Of a stretch of 64,000 nucleotides of DNA, positions 60,546-64,000 are shown piece by piece (the stretch's first letter is position 1; each line of letters begins with the position of its first letter). The stretch comes from GCA-2733415 sp965178655 (GTDB taxonomy: Bacteria; Bacteroidota; Bacteroidia; Flavobacteriales; Flavobacteriaceae). The DNA lies in the NCBI GenBank assembly GCA_965178655.1, contig OZ238266.1:930001-994000 (forward strand), in the 5' to 3' direction. The position numbers and the translations under genes were made by a program. The notes under the pieces were generated by a model, which was not told the DNA's origin, searched no databases, and worked only from the letters and a program-made list of their open reading frames with translations.

Positions 60546-61253
60546 ATGCTTTTTTCATTTAAAGAATTTTCCGTTAACCAAGACAAATGCGCAATGAAAG
60601 TTGGCACCGATGGCGTCCTACTAGGCGCTTGGGCACCCATAGCTCCACACACAAATAGTGTTTTAGATATAGGCGCAGGAACAGGACTTATTGCTTTAAT
60701 GATTGCACAACGAAGCACCATAGAAACTATTGATGCTTTAGAAATTGATTCAGATGCCTATGAGCAAGCTGCAGAAAATTTCGAAAATTCGCCTTGGGCA
60801 GATAGGCTCTTTTGCTATCATGCCGGATTAAATGAATTTGCTGAAGAAATCGAAGAACAATACGACCTTATCGTATCTAACCCTCCTTTTTACACCGAAA
60901 ACTATAAAACACAAGACCCTAAAAGAGATTTGGCAAGATTCACAGACGCATTACCATTTGAGCACTTAATACACGGTACCGCAAAGTTATTATCTCCTAA
61001 GGGCACTGCGGCATTCATTATTCCACACACAGAAGAAAATCAATTTATTACCCTTGCAGAAAAAGCAGGCTTATTCCCTACACAAATTACCCGAGTAAAA
61101 GGAACACCTAAAAGCCCAATAAAACGAAGCTTAATTGCCTTTTCATTCAACAAAGAAAACACCGTAACAAACAAACTTGTTATTGAAATAAGCAGACATC
61201 AATACACCCCAGAATACACAGCTCTTACCAAAGATTTTTATTTAAAAATGTAA
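60546..61253 (+). CDS. TrmN6-like tRNA adenine-N6 methyltransferase
   Basis: 235 aa. FSFKEFSVNQDKCAMKVGTDGVLLGAWA at the start is typical for this family; SAM motif LDIGAGTGLIALMIAQRS (about 40-57) and catalytic NPPFYTENYK (about 118). Probably modifies A37 of tRNA-Val. 13 bp after tRNA-Ser. Confidence 0.85.
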   Translation: MLFSFKEFSVNQDKCAMKVGTDGVLLGAWAPIAPHTNSVLDIGAGTGLIALMIAQRSTIETIDALEIDSDAYEQAAENFENSPWADRLFCYHAGLNEFAEEIEEQYDLIVSNPPFYTENYKTQDPKRDLARFTDALPFEHLIHGTAKLLSPKGTAAFIIPHTEENQFITLAEKAGLFPTQITRVKGTPKSPIKRSLIAFSFNKENTVTNKLVIEISRHQYTPEYTALTKDFYLKM

Positions 61254-61281
61254 TCTTTTTACAATAAAAAAATACATCTTG

Positions 61282-61312
61282 TTGGTTTGTTTCAATTCAT
61301 TAGCTACATTTG
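61282..61312 (+). promoter_or_regulatory. Promoter of the acyl-CoA dehydrogenase gene
   Basis: TTG (61282-61284), 20 bp, then TACATTTG (61305-61312): full Bacteroidota consensus. Confidence 0.7.
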
Positions 61313-61335
61313 ACTACTGAAAAAACAACAAACAC

Positions 61336-62514
61336 ATGAAACCAGACTTATTTCAAGCTCCTGATTATTATAACTTAGATGAGCTATTAACCGAAGAACA
61401 TAAACTTGTTAGAGACGCTGCTCGCGACTGGGTTAAGCGTGATGTATCTCCTATTATAGAAGAATACGCTCAAAAAGCAGAGTTTCCAAAACAAATAGTA
61501 AACGGACTTGCAGGAATTGGTGCTTTCGGACCATATATCCCTGAACAATACGGTGGTGCAGGATTAGACCAAATATCATACGGTTTAATTATGCAAGAAA
61601 TAGAACGTGGAGATTCTGGAGTACGCTCAACAGCATCTGTACAATCATCTTTAGTAATGTACCCAATTTGGAAATATGGTAACGAAGAACAACGTAATAA
61701 ATACCTCCCTAAATTAGCTTCTGGTGAATGGCTTGGATGTTTCGGATTAACCGAACCTGACCACGGATCAAACCCATCAGGAATGGTAACCAACTTTAAA
61801 GATATGGGAGACCACTATCTTTTAAATGGTGCTAAAATGTGGATTTCAAACGCGCCATTTGCACAAGTAGCTGTAGTATGGGCAAAAAACGAAGAAGGCC
61901 GTATTCACGGACTAATTGTTGAACGCGGAATGGAAGGTTTTACCACTCCTGAAACACACAACAAATGGTCATTACGCGCTTCTGCAACTGGAGAATTAAT
62001 TTTTGATAACGTAAAAGTTCCTAAAGAAAATCTGTTACCTAATAAATCAGGTCTAGGTGCACCGTTAGGATGTTTAGATTCTGCACGTTACGGAATTGCA
62101 TGGGGTGCTATTGGTGCTGCCATGGACTGTTACGATACTGCATTACGCTATTCTAAAGAACGCATGCAATTTGGTAAGCCTATTGGTCAGTTTCAATTAC
62201 AACAAAAGAAATTAGCCGAAATGATTACCGAAATCACAAAAGCACAATTATTAACTTGGCGATTAGGAGTACTACGTAATAACGACACTGCTACATCTGC
62301 ACAAATATCAATGGCTAAAAGAAATAATGTTGACATGGCTATTAATATTGCTCGTGAAGCACGACAAATGCTTGGCGGTATGGGTATTAGCGGAGAATAC
62401 AGCATTATGCGTCATTCTATGAACCTTGAAAGCGTTATTACTTATGAGGGTACACACGATATTCACTTACTAATTACCGGATTAGATGTTACCGGATTAA
62501 ATGCTTTTAAATAA
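61336..62514 (+). CDS. Acyl-CoA dehydrogenase family, glutaryl-CoA-dehydrogenase-like
   Basis: 392 aa FAD enzyme. GLTEPDHGSNPSGM (about 134-147) and WISNAPFAQVAVVWAK are the FAD-binding strands; RMQFGKPIGQFQLQQKK is the family helix, and the catalytic Glu is E371 in ITYEGTHDIH, the motif of glutaryl-CoA dehydrogenases. Likely acts in Lys/Trp or fatty-acid breakdown. Monocistronic with its own promoter and terminator. Confidence 0.9.
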   Translation: MKPDLFQAPDYYNLDELLTEEHKLVRDAARDWVKRDVSPIIEEYAQKAEFPKQIVNGLAGIGAFGPYIPEQYGGAGLDQISYGLIMQEIERGDSGVRSTASVQSSLVMYPIWKYGNEEQRNKYLPKLASGEWLGCFGLTEPDHGSNPSGMVTNFKDMGDHYLLNGAKMWISNAPFAQVAVVWAKNEEGRIHGLIVERGMEGFTTPETHNKWSLRASATGELIFDNVKVPKENLLPNKSGLGAPLGCLDSARYGIAWGAIGAAMDCYDTALRYSKERMQFGKPIGQFQLQQKKLAEMITEITKAQLLTWRLGVLRNNDTATSAQISMAKRNNVDMAINIAREARQMLGGMGISGEYSIMRHSMNLESVITYEGTHDIHLLITGLDVTGLNAFK

Positions 62515-62534
62515 AAGCATTTCGATATAGACAC

Positions 62535-62566
62535 AAAAAAGCCGCTTCATATGAAGCGGCTTTTTA
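62535..62566. terminator. Bidirectional terminator
   Basis: GCCGCTTCAT-ATGAAGCGGC (62541-62560), a perfect palindrome flanked by six A and five T. Serves the acyl-CoA dehydrogenase gene (+) and tRNA-Gln (-). Confidence 0.88.
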
Positions 62567-62570
62567 CTTG

Positions 62571-62641
62571 TTATCCCACAAGGATTCGAACCTTGACTGA
62601 CAGTACCAAAAACTGAAGTGCTACCATTACACCATGGGACA
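62571..62641 (-). tRNA. tRNA-Gln (UUG)
   Basis: 71 nt on the minus strand. Acceptor TGTCCCA/TGGGATA with one G-T pair, discriminator A; D arm GTGTAATGGTAGCAC; anticodon TTG in loop TTTTGGT; T arm CAAGG-TTCGAAT-CCTTG. No CCA encoded. Confidence 0.92.
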
Positions 62642-62835
62642 ATGTGTGATTGCGGGTGCAAATTTACAAGAAATAATGACTCATACAAACATTTTTGCTA
62701 AAAAAACAAACTTATTTTTCTATAAACATTACATTAAAAAAAACAACTAACAACTATCTTGTTTTCAGCTATTTTTAAGATTTTATTAGGAATATTTTTT
62801 AGTACTTTAGCAATTCTTAAAACATTACTACAATA

Positions 62836-64000
62836 ATGAGCGCATCGCAATTTACAAAATGGAATAAAATACTTGGATGGAGTGTTTTTACAATCGCACT
62901 ACTCTCCTTCGGATTAACTGTTGAGCCAACCGCAAGTTTTTGGGATGCAGGAGAGTATATTGCTACCTCTGCAAACTTAGCCGTAGGACACCCACCCGGA
63001 GCGCCTTTGTTTCAGATGCTAGGGGCCTTTTTTGCTATGTTTTCTTTCGGAAACACACAATATATTGCCTTAATGGTAAACATGCTATCGGTAGTATCTA
63101 GCGCTTTTGCCATCTTGTTTCTGTTTTGGTCTATTAGTATTATTGCACAAAAAATTACCGCAATACACACACATAAAACAATTAAAACCCCAACAGTAGT
63201 TGCTGTGCTAGGAAGTGCCTTTGTTGGCGCCCTATCATTTACCTTTACAGATACTTTTTGGTATAATGCCGTAGAAACCGAGGTTTATGCCATGACAACT
63301 TTTATCATGTCTTTGCTGTTTTGGCTAGGCTTACGATGGGAAGCCGATATGCATAAACCACGCGGAAACAAATGGCTTATCATTATTGCTTTTGTTATTG
63401 GATTATCTTTTGGGGTACACTTTATGGGACTCCTCACCATACCAGCTATTGGATTAATTTACTTCTTTAAAAACTACAAAACAGTTACTGTAAAAAACTT
63501 TATCATTGCTAATATTGTAGCTATTGCAGTACTATTGTTTATCTTTAAATTACTACTCCCAAATGCATTAAGCTTTTTTGGATGGATAGAAGTCACTTTA
63601 GTTAACGGACTAGGACTCCCTTTTCATTCTGGATCTATCATTGGCCTAACAGTTCTTATTGCTGCTTTCTACTATATTTTAAAGTTTACAAGACAACAAG
63701 GCTATGTAAATGCTAACACCCTAACCCTTTGCGTATTATTTATATTTATAGGGTTTTCATCATGGACCATGTTGCCAATTCGCGCAAATGCAGGAACCAC
63801 CATTAACGAAAACAATCCCGGCAATGCCCGTGAATTACTTGCGTACTACAACCTAGAACAATATCCTTCTAATCCGTTTTTATACGGACCGCAGTTTACA
63901 GATCAGTATGCCGGATACAACGAAAACAATCCGTTTAAAGACGACAAACCTAAATACGAGCAAGACAAAAAACTAGGTAAGTACGTTATTGTAAACAACT
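62836..64000 (+). CDS. DUF2723 membrane protein (partial, runs off the right edge)
   Basis: At least 388 aa from ATG 62836. FWDAGEYIATSANLAVGHPPGAPLFQMLGA near residues 35-65 is the DUF2723 signature, with acidic residues in the first loop as in GT-C glycosyltransferases, and many membrane segments. Bacteroidota members are proposed to be protein glycosyltransferases. A TACTTTAG -7-like box lies at about 62803. The 3' end is missing. Confidence 0.88.
   Translation, partial: MSASQFTKWNKILGWSVFTIALLSFGLTVEPTASFWDAGEYIATSANLAVGHPPGAPLFQMLGAFFAMFSFGNTQYIALMVNMLSVVSSAFAILFLFWSISIIAQKITAIHTHKTIKTPTVVAVLGSAFVGALSFTFTDTFWYNAVETEVYAMTTFIMSLLFWLGLRWEADMHKPRGNKWLIIIAFVIGLSFGVHFMGLLTIPAIGLIYFFKNYKTVTVKNFIIANIVAIAVLLFIFKLLLPNALSFFGWIEVTLVNGLGLPFHSGSIIGLTVLIAAFYYILKFTRQQGYVNANTLTLCVLFIFIGFSSWTMLPIRANAGTTINENNPGNARELLAYYNLEQYPSNPFLYGPQFTDQYAGYNENNPFKDDKPKYEQDKKLGKYVIVNN

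Noticed and set aside
62642..62835. Search for a further gene between tRNA-Gln and the DUF2723 gene
   Set aside because: Nothing beyond a weak TACTTTAG -7-like box was seen.

Overview
The window looks like a flavobacterial (Bacteroidota) chromosome. Signs are low GC, TAnnTTTG/TTTG promoters, many signal-peptidase-II lipoproteins, a TonB-dependent receptor with a carboxypeptidase-regulatory-like N-terminus, a class II ketol-acid reductoisomerase and an S16 protein with an Ala/Glu-rich tail. No species is named.

The main feature is a large integron-like cassette array, about 841 to 56100. It begins directly after a tyrosine recombinase gene (1-804) and a half-site (821-850) that resembles an attI. 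About 36 units follow. Each ends in a folded attC-like site that starts with an AAC core and ends with a GTT core. The decisive evidence is that the 7-10 bases before AAC in a unit are the reverse complement of that unit's own first bases after the upstream GTT. This is what is expected if each unit once existed as a circle with a complete site. It holds for nearly all units from 841 to 52687. The recombinase lacks the extra segment typical of IntI, and its 3' end faces the array.

Array contents in order: lipoprotein (867); ORF-less structured unit (1599-2073); three identical cation-efflux cassettes (2073, 4123, 5091) with two reverse-oriented cassettes between the first and second; small membrane and lipoprotein genes (6114-8340); AraC-type regulator plus TonB receptor (8575-12443); DCL/HNH protein; DUF695 protein; orphan C5 methyltransferase (reverse); a complete ilv operon with tandem attenuators (14872-23018); PD-(D/E)XK nuclease candidate; second DUF695 copy; ArsR/MerT-MerP mercury unit; several lipoprotein/membrane units; second copy of the 7587 cassette; a 5.6-kb unit with a type IIG-like restriction-modification enzyme and a Panacea-RelE toxin-antitoxin pair; an Mrr endonuclease; a second ORF-less unit; an ECF sigma operon; small lipoprotein units; and a 9.3-kb unit with AbiEi/AbiEii, HsdR, HsdS, a PrrC-like anticodon nuclease candidate and HsdM. 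The distal end (52687-56100) is degenerate: a composite unit, a palindromic MITE-like insertion, dispersed repeats and a half attC site. A diverged fourth cation-efflux gene (56129) lies just beyond.

Three cargo units (mercury, type IIG/Panacea, type I RM) carry, at both ends, a second kind of structured repeat whose stem sequences change while pairing is kept. Several longer attC-like sites carry good Bacteroidota promoters pointing into the next cassette, and other cassettes have their own promoters, so expression need not depend on one leader promoter.

After the array comes ordinary chromosome: c-type cytochrome lipoprotein, small outer-membrane-type protein, SAM methyltransferase, rpsP-rimM, tRNA-Ser(GGA), a TrmN6-like methyltransferase, a glutaryl-CoA-dehydrogenase-like enzyme, tRNA-Gln(UUG) on the minus strand, and a DUF2723 membrane protein running off the right edge.
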